This document shows positions 48,270 through 60,990 of a DNA stretch of 64,000 bases, piece after piece. Numbering within the stretch: position 1 is the stretch's first letter; each line of letters begins with the position of its first letter. The notes under the pieces were generated by a model. That model had not been told where the DNA came from, searched no databases, and saw only the letters and a program-made list of their open reading frames with translations. A program made the position numbers and the translations under genes. Origin of the DNA: Telmatactis stephensoni (lineage: Eukaryota; Cnidaria; Anthozoa; Actiniaria; Isophelliidae); the NCBI GenBank assembly GCA_029948255.1, contig JALIZF010001719.1, positions 568,746 to 632,745 of the forward strand, written 5' to 3'.

Positions 48270-51200
48270 ATCTCCAGCGAGAAAGACGGCGGAGGACTAG
48301 AACTAGCTCTCAAAGCTGGCGAAAAATGCAGCAATCGTCCTCAGTCCATCAGCAACGTGAATGCAAGTCTCAATATAACAATACAGAGTGGTAATTATGT
48401 CACAAAGTGTAAAGAGATGCTTATGTTTCTACAAGAACAAGCCATACCAAAGACTATGAATATCATGAAGGTTCACATGGTAAATACGGAGATGAAAAAC
48501 TTACAGAAAGAGGATACTAGGTTGTTTAGTTGCATTAAACACAAGAAAAGACAAAGGTAATGGGAAGAAAGGTGTTTACCGTGGTCTTAGGAATTCTGCA
48601 CTTAAACGTTACTCAAAAAACCCTTAACCTGCTTTTAACCCAACGATAATCGATTAATAGATAAAAGACCTCTTTGCCTTCGTTGATTTTCCCCATTTCA
48701 AACCACATGCTGCCACTCTTGGGAGTTGATTCTTTCATATGCAAATATTTTAACATGTTTTTCATATCAAAGATAATGTCACGTGACCTGAAATAGAGAA
48801 TTTGCATGCGAAGCTAAAGAGGTTTATTGATTGCTTTCATTCTCTGCTTTGCTGCAGTTGTCAGTAATATTTGTATGCCATTTCTTTGCCAAACAGGGAA
48901 CGATCAGCCTCCGCCGACCGAGTGTCATCACGAGGTGGGTGCATTATCAGCTTATAGATCATACTTCCAGTTCATTATTACATGCGAAATGTTAATAATG
49001 ACTGAATTGTGTCTGTCGGTTTTATTGCATGTCATGAAGCTAAAAGAAAACGGGTTAATCCGCCTGACGGTACGTATCGTGTCGTACGCCTTGTCATTTG
49101 GTGGATATTGATACAGTGGAACCTCTCTGTACGGACACCTTTGTAATACTGACACCTTTATATTACGGACAGATCTTTTTGTCTTTTTGATGTGATCGTA
49201 CTCCATCTATTACGGACAACGGACACCATCTCGACCCCAGATGATAAAATTAATACATTTCTACCTCTTTATTACGGACAGTGTCGACCTTTCTGCATGA
49301 CATAACACGGAAAGCACTGTAATGTAAAATGTACATGGCGATGGTGCCCATTAGATATCAAGTAAATCGGCAAACAGATGTTCATACGACTTTTTGATCA
49401 CAGAAAGAACTCTAGATACTGTACCTGTCATAAGAAACTTTAAAATGACGTCATAAACGCAACCTCTATAGTACGGACACTTCTATAATACGGACACTTT
49501 TCTCCCGCCCTTCGGTGTTCGTATTCGAGAGGTTCCACTGTGCTTTAATGATAACAATAATAACGATAATGTTGCTAGTGAACAGCATTAATAATCAGTT
49601 GTTATAACGTTAATGGTTGTAATAGCAATGCTAAACGTAATAATAATTTATGCTGATGATAATGCTGATGGTGATTATAATCTTGTAGATGACGATGGTC
49701 GTATTGTGCAGGCACGGTGCAACGTGACACGCGACGTACTCTTTCATAGTCGTACGAAAAATTTGTCATTTTTCATTATATTTTATATGCTGCTGGACTA
49801 ATATATTTATATTTACGATTTTAACAGTTTTAATTACTGTCGCCTTAGCCAATAAATAAAGTCATTCTCGAATAAGGCGACGGCAAGTCTCGAACCCAGG
49901 CTACAAAGGTCAATTACTTTGCTAATTTCATGCAAAACATAAAAACGGACCATGCACCATACAAAGCGCTGAATCATCGCATGTTACGTTCAGGCTGAAG
50001 ATTTCGGCCCCTTCCGCGCTATTCGGTAGAACACATCAGGCTTTGCAGTCAAACAGGGAGGAAACGAACGGATCCCATAACCGCACCATACCACTCGACC
50101 ATTTGTGCCTGCCTATTGATTTGGAGGACATATAGTATATCCTGTCAATGGACTGTCTATTGTTCTGCTAATTACATGGCACGGTAGCGCTATGGTATAT
50201 ACTCTGCATTTGGATTTGATGACCTGGGTTCGTTTTTCGTGTGTCTGTACTCTAATAGATACACAGATGACATCACAATGTGGTGAAAACAAAAAAATAC
50301 ACCAAGAGACGAAGTCTAATGGTGTGACTGTTGTTTTCGCTACATTTTGACTTTTGTGCATATACTCTAGTACAGACCCACCGAGAAATGGAAGCGATTT
50401 TTACATGTTTTATATAATTTATCTAAACATTTCAACCAATCACAGCGCGTAAGATTTTGTGACGTCATCTGTGCGTGTGAACTGTTATCCCAGACAATTT
50501 TTGACCAGTCAGAGCGCGCGTAATATACCAATTATTATATGATACAACCTGAATATTGGACTGAACCTTGCCAGTGTTAACCCCACATTATCAACAGCAC
50601 AGTTTTTTGTCTAAGTCCAAGACATGACCGTTCAATATCTAACAACGTTCATAACATATTTTATTGAATTTTGTTTATTTTTTAAATCCAAGGCTATTCC
50701 TCTGATTCCGAGCAAGTTTACCGTACACACAAGTGTTCTGCCACCTTAGAGACTTCAGCAAGAACAGACGCACCAGCCACACCACGCACGTCACGACATA
50801 AACTCAAAAATGCCGCTTTATTAAGAGATCGCAGGAACCGAGAAGCGTCCAAAGAACGCTCTGTTATGACTGAAAAAGGCAAAACAGAACAGCACAAAAA
50901 CAAAACGATTGAGCTTCATTTAAAGGAATCAGCCAAAAGTAATAAGGTTACGGCAAAAAAACTCGAACCTGAATATGAGAGTGAAGGTGGTTTGAAGTAT
51001 GAAGGAGGGAGTGAATCGTCTTTATACGAACCTGCTAAAAGTTCAAGTGTAAGAACTAAGGATTTAGAAGACTGTGAAATATCTAATACCAACGACTATA
51101 GAGCTACAGAGAGTGATATGTCTGCAGATTCACTAGAATGTCTTGATATCGACGATAAAAAAGCGGAGGAAAGGAAGAAGAAAAAGAAAAAAGGACCAAG

Positions 51201-54200
51201 AGGGGAGGAGTCAGTCCAACAAGCCGACAGGAAAAGTTGTCCATCATTTGCATCAGAGGTTCCACCACTTGTTCTTCCGGACGACTCGGATGGCACCGCG
51301 TGTACTGAGTCAAGCCATTCTCAGGGAAAAAACTTTTCGCCAGAAAAAGAACATAACAAACTTACATTCACTCAATCAAAGTCGAAGCCTATATTACAAA
51401 AGTCAAATATTACGAATTTCCAGGAAAAACAACAGACCAACAAATCTATAGAAACATTATCAATGAATAATGCTTTGTCACCGAAGTCAAACTCAGCAAA
51501 TTTTCAGGAAAAATATACATTAGAAAATGAAAAACAAGATCATCAATTTAGAGACGTCGTACCAAAGTCTGATTCTCTGTCATCAGAATCAAATCTTGCA
51601 AATTTATCACGTGATGAACTGTATAAAATACTAAAAGAAACGGCGCAACACATCGTTCAGGAAGTTATATGCTCCGCTTTAAAGAAATGCGGTATGCAAG
51701 CTCCATCACAGTCTTCATTAAGCTCCAGCGTCAGTAGCCTTACAGAGAAAGATCGTGAGTCCTCGAAAAGCGTTACACTGAAATCTGAAACTGAGAAGAA
51801 AATCGGGCCAAAAAAATGCACCGAAGCTTGCTCTGGAACACAGGCAAATGTTAAGGGTGCTACAGAACAACAAAGTATGCAAACATCAGAGAAATCCTCC
51901 AATGGTGTTTCGGATAAGGCAGAAGACATACGAAAATCTGTCAATTCTGAGAAAACCGAGGAACCAAAACTAACTACCCCTAGATCGACACAAACGTCCC
52001 CGGTACAACTTATCAGCAGCAAGGAAACAAGCAGAAAAAGTGTTTCCAAAGAGGATACCGCAGCACAACGTTCAGAGCAAGACACACAAAGTGTCTCCAA
52101 CTGTCCTGTAAAACTTTATGATACTCACGATAATATCACAAAACGAATCATTACCTCAGTGTCACGCGCTTTGTATTTTAAGTCAAAGTACGTGACACCG
52201 TCACGCAGTCCCGCTTTGGTATCACCCGAGTCCTTTACCCCTGTGATGCAACAATTAGAAAAAGTCGGATCACATAGTCAGACATTCTTAACTCACCCTT
52301 ATGAGATTCCTTTTCCGATGTCAAATGCAATTGGAACTTTTGGGAAGGAATATCAGTCGAACTGGGAGCACGAGCAAGTAGACCATCAGCAGGGCGTGGT
52401 GAAATCACAACATCCTGATCATGGGTCTCTTATTGAAGAATTTTGTAAACGACTTCCTTATAGTTCACAAGCTGTTTCTTACAAAGTAAATAACACTGGG
52501 GATGAAACGCCAAAAAGTGGCTACTGTTTCTTTGTGATTGGACCAGATGACAACCCAGATCCAACCACTAAACCAAAAAAAGGGCTGGAAAATGGCGGCG
52601 ATGGAAAATTTAGTGTACTGACTGCAGGACATGAACTTGAAATCCTTCAAAAAAGACGTCTTGAACGTCCTAAAAGTGCGTCGTACCATCGTTCCATATC
52701 AGACCAAAATGAACGAAGGAAGTGGTCAATGTCAAACCGAACAACTGATTCAATTAGCAGTGCTCATCATAGATCGCACACTGCGGATATGACGTCATCT
52801 AGAACGGTCAGAGCAAACAAATGTGCATCATGTCCTGTACTGTCTGAGGTAAGATATATTCGAGTGCTTTACCAAACACGACGCGAAGTGAAAGAGGACG
52901 CCGCGCGCGCTGAATAATTTTGAAATGACAGTTAACGTCACCGACGTCATAAAGAGGACGTGAAAACAAGTGAAATGGCCTCCTGAACGTGGCGTCGCGA
53001 CGTTGTCACGGTAGTCACGCAACGAACGAATGTGAAATATTTGTCATTTTACGTTTTACGTCCTGTTTTTTGCGTTGACTTAATGCCGTTTGCTATATCA
53101 CTCTATTGTTATAATAAGTTAAGTCTGACCTCAGTTGAAGGTAACGCAAAGGCTCCTCTTTTGTTACCTTGAACTAAAAGGGTAGGGATGGGCGTCACTC
53201 CTATCCTAACTGTACCCCATCAATACTGGTACTCATATATACAGCTGAGTAGTCTCATATTCCCAAAGGTTCTACAACAAGGGTAGGGATGGGCGTCACT
53301 CCTATCCTAACTGTACCCCAGCAATACTGGTACTCATTTATACAGCTGAGTAGTCTCATATTCCCAAAGATTCTACAACAAGGGTAGGGATGGGTGCCAC
53401 TCCTATCCTAACTGTACCCCAGCAATACTTGTACTTATTTATACAGCTGAGTAGTCTCATATTCCCAAAGGTTCTACAACAAGGGTAGGGGTGGATGCCA
53501 CTCCTATCCTAACTGTACCCCAGCAATACTGGTTCATTTATACAGCTGACTAGATTAAAGCCAAGTCAATTTTAGTGTCGGGTTTTATGACGTTATGACC
53601 ACTAACGGGTTGGCTATTAACCCAAATTCTGAGATCTTCAACTGCATTGATTGTAAAACGGAAGAACAATTTTGTATGAGTGCCTTGACCGTGTCGTTTC
53701 CTAGTCATAAACCAGATTTCGTGACCGTGTCGTAACCGTGCCGTGACCAGTATGGTGCCGTTTTCACAGTCATGAAATATACTCTACTAAAATATATGCC
53801 AAACTTACGTTGGGTATGTCCATCATGAATATAATAATTGATAAATAACTGCCATATCTTAATAATTGATAGGAAGACCTCGCTCTTGAAGGACTGGAGA
53901 GTCATCATCAGGATATTTGTAACTCACTATCGCAGCGAACATGGGTAAGCTACACCGCTGTCTCCCCTACGGTACTTCGACGGTGACTATCTAAAGAAGA
54001 ACTAACTGTATTCACTCTGGCTACTTAGCGATTAGACTAACTAGACCAAAACACATGATCTCATATTAAAGCTTAAACCTTGTATACAGTTGTAGGGATG
54101 CCCTGAACATATTTCCTAGCCTTACTCCTTATTTGGCATCCTAATTTGTTAATGGGTACACTGTTTTCTTAGGTTGGATATGATAGGTTAGATATCATTG

Positions 54201-55484
54201 ATGTGATATCTAACCGATTTTATCAACAATAAAGATGTAGATGTAGATGAATGATGAATTAGAACAAGTGATCATAATATTAAGAGGATTAATGTCTGCG
54301 CGTTGTGCTTGGTGCTGTAGGTTATTTTTAGTAACAGAAGGTTGACGCCGTATCGCAAGACGCTCAAACAATGGAATTTAATTTTTACGCGCGCCCAGAT
54401 ACAAATCGTTTCTCCTCCGGCAATTCAATGTCACTGTCTGCACGCACGATAGCTATCAACTTCTCGTTACATAACCCTGAGCGCCAAGCAGATCGGGCAG
54501 ACATCAATACCACTTTCGTTCTCTGAGTATTATTGTCTCTTGATTGGAGAAGTATAAAACGGATAGCATCTATTGATTGATATGTTGTGCTCTTTAGATT
54601 ATTCTTCGAGTTCACGAACTATGGAAAGCTAATAAACCCTTAGAAGCATTAACAACGTGTATGGAGCTGACTGGTGTGAAAAAGGTCGATGCAAGTGATA
54701 GCAGTGGGTCTTTATCGGGCTCATCGATAGCACTAGATATGGCAGGCAATAAAGATATTGTACTCTTTCTCAATATCTTACAACAACTACCAAGTAGTTG
54801 GTAAGTCATGCTTCTGGAAAAAAGCTCCTTCGTGTGCACCGAAGATTTCATATTAACGCTCTTCGGGAGCAGATTGTTTACCTAACAAAATGCGCATAAC
54901 ATTAAACTCAGGTTATATATTAGGGGGCATATGATGCAGGAGCAAATTAATTGTGCGTGTTGATTGTGCAATTTGACTCTGGAACACACGACTCCTGGTG
55001 CAAACCCTCATCATCATCATCGTCGTCATCATTATCGACGTCGTCATCATCATCATCATCATCATTTATTAAATTTCACAACCACTAAAGATACATTACA
55101 AGTTTTCAATTTATTCTCTTCGTGTGTATCGGCCTTTAGATATTGTCATAAAAAAATTATGTGTTCAGTACCACCTCGAACACATCTTTGTTTGCAAAAG
55201 AGTCACTTATACTTACTGTATAAATTACTGTCTTGTTTCGCTTGTAGCTCAGCATGGTCTATAAGTATGTGTGAACTTCTACTCCCTGAATTAAAGTTGT
55301 TTATATCCACAAGAATACATACCAGGTATGTCATCCTAGGAAAAATAGAACTTCAAATCACATGTTCTTGATGTGTTGATCATGAGGTTTATTTTTATAT
55401 TTTGTAGTCACGTGGATATGGCTTGTAATGTTTTACTTGTCATTGTTAGTAAGGTCAGCGGTGCTGTACTGAAGGCTCAAACAG
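48270..55484 (+). CDS. Katanin p80 con80-like domain protein (5' and 3' ends open)
   Basis: Seven exons with consistent phases: 48270-48556, 48897-48934, 50693-52848, 53873-53944, 54598-54800, 55248-55325, 55408-55484. The large third exon encodes about 718 residues rich in Ser, Lys, Glu and Thr with no known domain, apart from a short predicted helix (DELYKILKETAQHIVQEVI). The last four exons give a helical domain: HHQDICNSLSQRT, LRVHELWKANKPLEALTTC, KDIVLFLNILQQL, MCELLLPELKLF and ACNVLLVIVSKVSGAVLK. Its spacing and leucine pattern resemble the con80 domain of katanin regulatory subunit p80 (KATNB1) and KATNBL1, which binds the severing ATPase p60. No WD40 repeats are seen. The first exon shown begins at an acceptor, so upstream exons are missing. 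Past 55484 a donor (GTAAGT) is present, but no following exon was found before repeats begin. The con80 call rests on pattern, not alignment. Confidence 0.65.
49114..49540. mobile_element. pogo/Tigger-like MITE
   Basis: The left end, CAGTGGAACCTCTCTGTACG, is the reverse complement (with few changes) of the right end, GTATTCGAGAGGTTCCACTG. CAGTGGAACCTC termini and an adjacent TA (49112-49113) fit pogo/Tigger-type elements. The interior repeats ACGGACAC. No transposase remains. It lies in an intron of the con80-like gene. Confidence 0.8.
50210..50530. repeat. Dispersed repeat, copy 2 (in intron)
   Basis: Same ordered blocks as 3690-4110, including GAGACGAAGTCTAATGGTG, TTTCAACCAATCA, GACGTCATCTG and GACCAGTCAGAGCGCG. 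Non-coding. Confidence 0.6.
53176..53560. repeat. ~102-bp tandem repeat, four units
   Basis: Four successive units beginning GGGTAGGGATGGGCGTCACT, with CCTATCCTAACTGTACCCC and ending CATATTCCCAAAGGTTCTAC. The last unit is truncated. It lies in an intron of the con80-like gene. Confidence 0.92.
54998..55070. repeat. (ATC)n/(CGT) microsatellite
   Basis: CATCATCATCGTCGTCATC-type run before the sixth exon of the con80-like gene. Confidence 0.9.
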
Positions 55485-55544
55485 GTAAGTCTCCTTCCCC
55501 AAAAAAGAAAGAAAGAAAGAAAGAAAAACACAAACAGACAGACA

Positions 55545-56165
55545 AACATAGAGACGATCACCTACTTGTGGGGACCCAACGAACAAACCGACTTATGGGG
55601 ACTTTATTTTCATAATCATGATTTTATTGTAATAATAGGGTCAATGGATAGGCCATCAAATCTACTAATAACAAATTCCTAAAAATTCACAAAAAATCAA
55701 TTTTAGAGTTTTGGTGAAATACTTGTGGGGACTTAACAAACACTGTCAAAACAGACAATCACCGACTTGTGGGGACTTTTGTGTCAAAGTGCCTTATTTG
55801 GTCATCAAGTTATAGACATGATTTTATTGTGATAATAGGGTCAAAGGATAGTCGAAATTCGAAGAAAGTCAAATTAATTTTAGAGTTTTGGTGAATATTA
55901 CTTGTGGGGACTTAACAAACACTGTCAAAACAGACAATCACCGACTTGTGGGGACTTTTGTGTCAAAGTGCCTTATTTGGCCATAGGCACGTTATAGACA
56001 TGATTTTATTGTGATAATCGGTCAAAGGATTGACGAATTTCGAAAAAAGTCAATATATTTTTTAGAGTTGTTGGGATTTTTTTGTGGAGACCTGACAAAC
56101 TCCTTTCGGGGAATTGGTCACTGATTAAGGTGACTTGTGGGTACCTTTTTATTGGAGGTTTTACA
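55545..56165. repeat. ~180-bp tandem repeat with TGTGGGGAC motif
   Basis: Three to four diverged units, each with ACTTGTGGGGACTTAACAAA, CACTGTCAAAACAGACAATC and TTATAGACATGATTTTATTG. The starts of like motifs at about 55721, 55900 and 56082 give the period. The reverse complement of the core (GTCCCCACAAGT) recurs in the satellite at 61.4-64 kb. Confidence 0.82.
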
Positions 56166-57480
56166 ATTAAAAGCCATGTATTTCATAAAGATAAACCCTA
56201 ATTTCGATCTTACATTTTTTCTTAAAATTGATGATGGATTTGAAGTAAATTTCTGGCCCCTATTGTCTTTTCATCACATTTTATTAACGTATCTAAAAAA
56301 TTAAAAAGGCGACCCCATTTCATGGTCATGTTTTTGTTCATCTTCAGTTTAGACCTAAAGGTAAAACAAATTGAAGAAATCAATACTGAAAAGAATCGCG
56401 GTATTTCGATGCGCCAATATGATAAGCTATGTGTAGGCAGATATCTTTTTTTCAGTACAATTTTTGCTCATTAGCATAGGAATTTCTCTTTTATCAACCA
56501 TATAAACACCAAATCAACTCTGAATATTAAAAGGACATGGCAAAATTAGGTTTTTTTGAAAATTTGAGCTTGACATAAGCAATCAGAGTTTTTGCGTGAT
56601 GTGACTTTAAATACTCCCAGTTTTACAGAGAATGTATGGGCTCATACAGAAATCTGAAAGAAAATTGAAAACTTATATCTCGCATACTATTGCACGCAAA
56701 GAGCTGAACATTTCATAGCTATAGATTTCTTATATAACAAAACTCTTAAAAGTTTGTATGCCAATGAAGCAAAATGTAAACATTGACGTACGTCAGCAAA
56801 GATCCTCCTTGTCTCAAAATCGAAAAAGTCAATTGCAAAAGGTAATTGGAGCGTTTTATTGTAGGAGCTGATAAAATAACTTTTCTTAACTAATTTTTTC
56901 CGCTGAATCCCAATATGATACCAAACCCAATTCTGCGTTCTAAAGGTTGAAAATGGTGCCATTTGTGAAATGCTATTATGACGTCATTGCACTACGCTGC
57001 ACTTTAAAGGTTTTGATAAAGATCTATGCGTTAGTTGCAATTTTAAACTAGTAAAATGTTTATTTATGAGGAGAATAGATTTTAAAATCGTGAAAAAGCA
57101 ATTTATTATTTCTGACTTAGCCAGCTGAAATAGCAACACTTCCAATATATATCTATATCTATAGAGATACGCATTGTAAACTATAGCGGGAACACGATAT
57201 AACTGAGCTTGTAAATATATTACCCTCCACAAGATAATTGCACACCATACAATTAACCCTCCCACATTAATATAAAGCCCTCATTATCCTGTGTATCAAA
57301 CTAGGTATTACATTCTCCTCTATAACAAGAAATTCCCTAAGGCGTTTGGGTCTCCTATAAAACTACCATAGGGACATCTCTCACCACGCTTGCCAATCTC
57401 TGTGAGGACTGCAGTACAGGCTGGAACTTATTCAACAATTCACACAATTTACATCAGTTGACGCTCCCAGTATTGTAAAT
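56166..57480. other. Spacer, no gene recognised
   Basis: AT-rich sequence between the tandem repeat and the retroelement region. Minus-strand frames at 56687-57265 are short and lack domains. Confidence 0.5.
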
Positions 57481-57486
57481 CTTAAT

Positions 57487-57545
57487 GTCATACTGAAGAA
57501 GGCCGTAGAGGCCGAAACGTTTATGGAATAAAGTCTTTTTGACCA
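57487..57545 (+). ncRNA. Hammerhead-like motif, candidate
   Basis: CTGAAGA at 57493-57499, then GGCC-GTAGA-GGCC as a 4-bp stem II, then GAAAC at 57514-57518. This matches the hammerhead core CUGANGA-stem-GAAA, in which position 7 is variable. Hammerhead motifs are known in Penelope-like elements, and a Penelope-like fragment lies 1 kb downstream. Stems I and III are weak, so catalytic activity is doubtful. Confidence 0.4.
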
Positions 57546-58313
57546 GCAAGTAGTTCGCAGATGTCATCTTCCTAATTTAATTATATATCCCTTGACCAAT
57601 TTGTTTCGAATTTTGCTAACAAACTCTGAATATGAGCACTTTTCAGATTCATGCTCTCCGATCATAACATCAACTGGAATTCGTATCTCCCTTCAGTTCC
57701 AAATACAAGTTAATAAGGGGTATGTCCGGTCGAAGCATGAATGCTACTATACGATAGGCCATTAAACAAAACTCAATATGTTCATCTCATCTGTTCTGTT
57801 CTTCCTCCACTCGGGTTTTAATCGTGCTTTTCAATGTGCGGTGAAAGTTCTCTATTTAATTTGCCTGTTTCCCTCGCTCTCTCTATATATGTACGTACGG
57901 ATTAGAAGGATTTGTTACGAAGATGATACTTCGATACTTCGATAACTTTACTCCTAAAAATAGTTTTCACTAATACTAGGAGATTAACAAAATAGTAAAT
58001 AAATAAATAATGATAAATACAAAATAATAGAAATCTACAATAAGTATCTAGAAAGTTTACAAGAATAAATAAATAATACCAAATCGAGATCTGGCGGCAG
58101 ATCCGAATAAGCACTGTCCCGCGCCGACCAGCCCCCGCGAGGCCTGGTCAGCACAGGGCAAAGCCACCCAAATCCGCCGCCATACCTCGATACCTAGACG
58201 GGACTAGACGAGGCCATGGGAGACAAGGTAAAAATGACAGAATGAGTGAGACAATGGAAAACATAAATAAAGAAGTAATATATGTATATGTATAACTGCT
58301 ATGAATAACAGGT

Positions 58314-58512
58314 CTATAGCCTGCGGAGGTGATTAGGCACTTGGAAAGATCTAATGGCAGGTTTTGCGGCTGCCTTAAACGTGGTTAAACTAGTAGTAGA
58401 AACTACCTTACTTGGTAATAGATTCCAAACTCTGATGGCTCTTGGAAAAAAGGAATAACTATAAGCTAAGATATTTGCTTGTAATTGATCATAAGTAAGT
58501 TGATGACGTATT
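58314..58512 (-). mobile_element. LINE reverse-transcriptase C-terminus
   Basis: On the minus strand the frame reads RHQLTYDQLQANI, SFFPRAIRVWNLLPSKVVS, FKAAAKPAI and a stop at 58314-58316. The SFFPRAIRVWNLLP pattern with a downstream FK is the end of CR1/jockey-type LINE ORF2. The GC-rich stretch at 58080-58200 may be its 3' UTR. Confidence 0.78.
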
Positions 58513-59155
58513 TGAGAAAAGGGTTGACGAATTTAGAGGGTACCTTGTGGGTAGAAGATATAATGAAAGATTTGTAGAGATAAACAGAGCGCTCAACACA
58601 CCAAGGGAGGAGACATTGAGGGATAAACCACCTAAGAAGAGTACATGCAGTATTCCTTTCGTCGTAACTTACAATCCTGGACTGCCAAATATCAGTAAAG
58701 TATTTGGCAGATTTCAACCTATACTGGAGTCCTCTCGACGATTGGCGGGTGCAGTGAAAAAAGTGCCTATGGTAGCCTATAGGAGACTCAAATGCCTGAG
58801 GGATTTCTTAGTTAGAGCAGAGCATAAAACAGAGTCGGCTCAGCCAGCAGAACTGTTATAAATGTGGCAGAGCTAATTGCATGGTATGTAATTACCTTGT
58901 AGAAGGGAATAGGTTTAATAGTACCGTTACTAAACGTAATTATTTTGTTAATTTTAATCTCAATTCAGTGTAATTCTAGTTTTGTAATTTATCTGAACTG
59001 CTGTAGATGTGGAATGCAGTATGAGATTTACATTGTAATAACCATACTGAAATCTCGCATAAATAGGCAATTATATACCAAATATACCAATACTAATAGG
59101 GTTAAAGATGATAGAATTCACCAACATTTTTATCTAGAGGACCATTGTTGTTAGC
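58513..59155 (+). mobile_element. Penelope-like element fragment (RT tail + GIY-YIG)
   Basis: The plus-strand frame EKRVDEFRGYLVGRRYNERF leads to IPFVVTYNPGLPNISKVFG and YRRLKCLRDFLVRAE (to 58860). This is the segment between the RT and endonuclease in Penelope-like elements. After one frame change there is KCGRANCMVCNYL, a CX5CX2C linker finger. After another there is CNSSFVIYLNCCRCGMQYE and HQHFYLEDH, a degenerate GIY-YIG nuclease. The catalytic GIY-type residues are eroded. The element is 5'-truncated and abuts the LINE fragment head to head. Confidence 0.8.
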
Positions 59156-59227
59156 TTGTCATCGCAAGCATCAGATTAAGTTAAAGTTAATAATTATCCT
59201 GCTGTTTTGTAATTCTACACCCTAGTT

Positions 59228-59655
59228 ATTATGTACACGTGTACCCGGAGGGGGGAGGGACTCCATTGTAAAAGGATAGGGTATGCTCGTCGTATCTCTT
59301 AGGGGTAAAAATCAGCAATTTGGTATCTCTTAGGGTTTTAAAATTGAAATTTAGAGTTTTAGCATTTCCTGGTATCTTTTAGGGTATCAAAAGAGCCCAT
59401 CGTTTATAATATCTTGTTCTCAAACGGAAGAAATTTGCCCAACAAAAGCATGTCGACCGTCCAATTTTGTGTTCATAATAATAATGTTCATTAGCTTGTT
59501 ATCGCTGGTATGTCTTAGGGGTTAAAAAATCGTCCGGCCACGCCCTTTTAAAAACACTTCCGGTATCTTTTAGGGGTATTTTTGAAAATTTCCGACAAGC
59601 ATACCCGATCGTTTTACAATGGAGTACCCCCCCCCCCCCCCCGGGCACGTGTATC
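59228..59655. mobile_element. MITE with ~60-bp G/C-rich inverted ends
   Basis: The left end has ACACGTGTACCCGG, a G run, ACTCCATTGTAAAAGGAT and GGGTATGCTCGTC. The right end mirrors it: GACAAGCATACCC, GATCGTTTTACAATGGAGT, a C run, CCGGGCACGTGT. The interior repeats GGTATCTCTTAGGG/GGTATCTTTTAGGG several times. Confidence 0.85.
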
Positions 59656-60389
59656 AGTCAGTCGAACAATCTACACTCTGTTTAAATTTGCCTTTGTCTA
59701 CCAATACTCAATTGAAATCTACCCTATACGTATACTAAAGTAAGTGATTTTATTATATTACTATTCATTGTCACTTTAGATTAATTTACCTAGTTTGAAT
59801 TATCTACCTTACCTGAGTCACGCACTCACATGTACATTGTACTCCTTTGTTATTTACGCCTGTAGTACGTTTGCCATATGATCGTCACGTATATTAATTG
59901 CGAGTTACATCACCAGTTTAATTGTATCTACACGTTGTATGCAGTAGTAATTTTTATAATCATTGTATTTCAGTTCGAACCACAAATCAATCGAATAATA
60001 AACACGAATCATCAGCCCATGTGCGTTCGAGTCGTATACATATATGTGTAATCGGAGGAACACTGACATTTTCACTCTGACTGTAGCTAAAGCTACAATT
60101 GTGGTCTAGAAGATGTTAAGGTGATGTTAATAGACTCTTGTAGTACTGAGAATCGTTTAAGAGCTAATGGGCGTATCGACTATATCGTATACTTAGTCCT
60201 AAAGGTTTAAACGTATAAGAATATACTTCGGGTAGTTTTAGTTTTTTAAATTTATTTTTAGCTCGCGCATTATTGACAGTACTTCGCGCGCGCTTCTGAA
60301 CGCGCACGAAGACAAACACTTGTAACGGTTTTGTTTGGTTTCATCAGTTGCCCTGATGAAACCATTTGTAAACAAATTTCAGTTTAATT
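59656..60389. other. Spacer, nothing recognised
   Basis: AT-rich DNA with GCGCGC clusters near 60280. No coding frame or named repeat is recognised. Confidence 0.5.
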
Positions 60390-60990
60390 GTTTTGTTTTA
60401 TATTTAAGGAATATAAAACGCGCGCGCATGTCTCTGTACTGTGATACAAACACGATACGATGAAGATGTAGAGCAAGAGGCAAGCTTAGGAACACGAGGC
60501 GTAGCTCTACATCTTCCAGAGTGTTTATATCACAGTACAGAGACATAAGCGATCGTTTTATATTTAAGGATTATAAAATATTTGAGATATAACGCGCACG
60601 CTGATTGAGACATGGCTCGCTCAAAAAATATCGAAAATATTTTATAAAAGCAATATAAAACGATCGCTTATGTCTCTGTACTGTGATATAAACACTCTGG
60701 AAGATGTAGAGCACTCGAACAGCAAGAGAAACACTCGGCTACGCCTCGTGCTCCGTTCTCTGATAAAGCACAGCTTTCAGCCAATCAGAGCGCGCGTATC
60801 TACAAGGGTATATAATATATCTCAAATATTTTATAATTAAATAATTAAGGATTATAAAATATTTGAGATATATCGGCTACGCCTCGTGTTCCTAAGCTTG
60901 CATTTCTCTCAGTGCTCTACACCTTCCATCGTGTTTATATCACAGTACAGAGACATGCGCCCTTGTTTTATATGTAAGGAATATAACATC
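60390..60990. repeat. Fold-back repeat cluster, four arms
   Basis: The block ATGTCTCTGTACTGTGATA followed by AACAC and a GAAGATGTAGAG end occurs at about 60429 and 60670 on the plus strand and inverted at about 60510 and 60920. Between them, ATTATAAAATATTTGAGATA and GGCTACGCCTCGTG repeat in both directions. This looks like nested insertions of one palindromic element. Confidence 0.82.

Noticed and set aside
50140..50245. Second tRNA-like SINE head with GGGTTCG box
   Set aside because: Only a B-box-like match is present; the A box is absent.
54176..54232. Histone-type 3' stem-loop
   Set aside because: There is a 12-bp hairpin (GGTTAGATATCA / TGATATCTAACC), but it does not match the histone stem-loop and no histone gene is near.
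55485..55615. Read-through C-terminus (KSPSPKKKERKKE...) of the con80-like gene
   Set aside because: It crosses a canonical GTAAGT donor and an A/G simple repeat into tandem-repeat DNA. It is probably intron.
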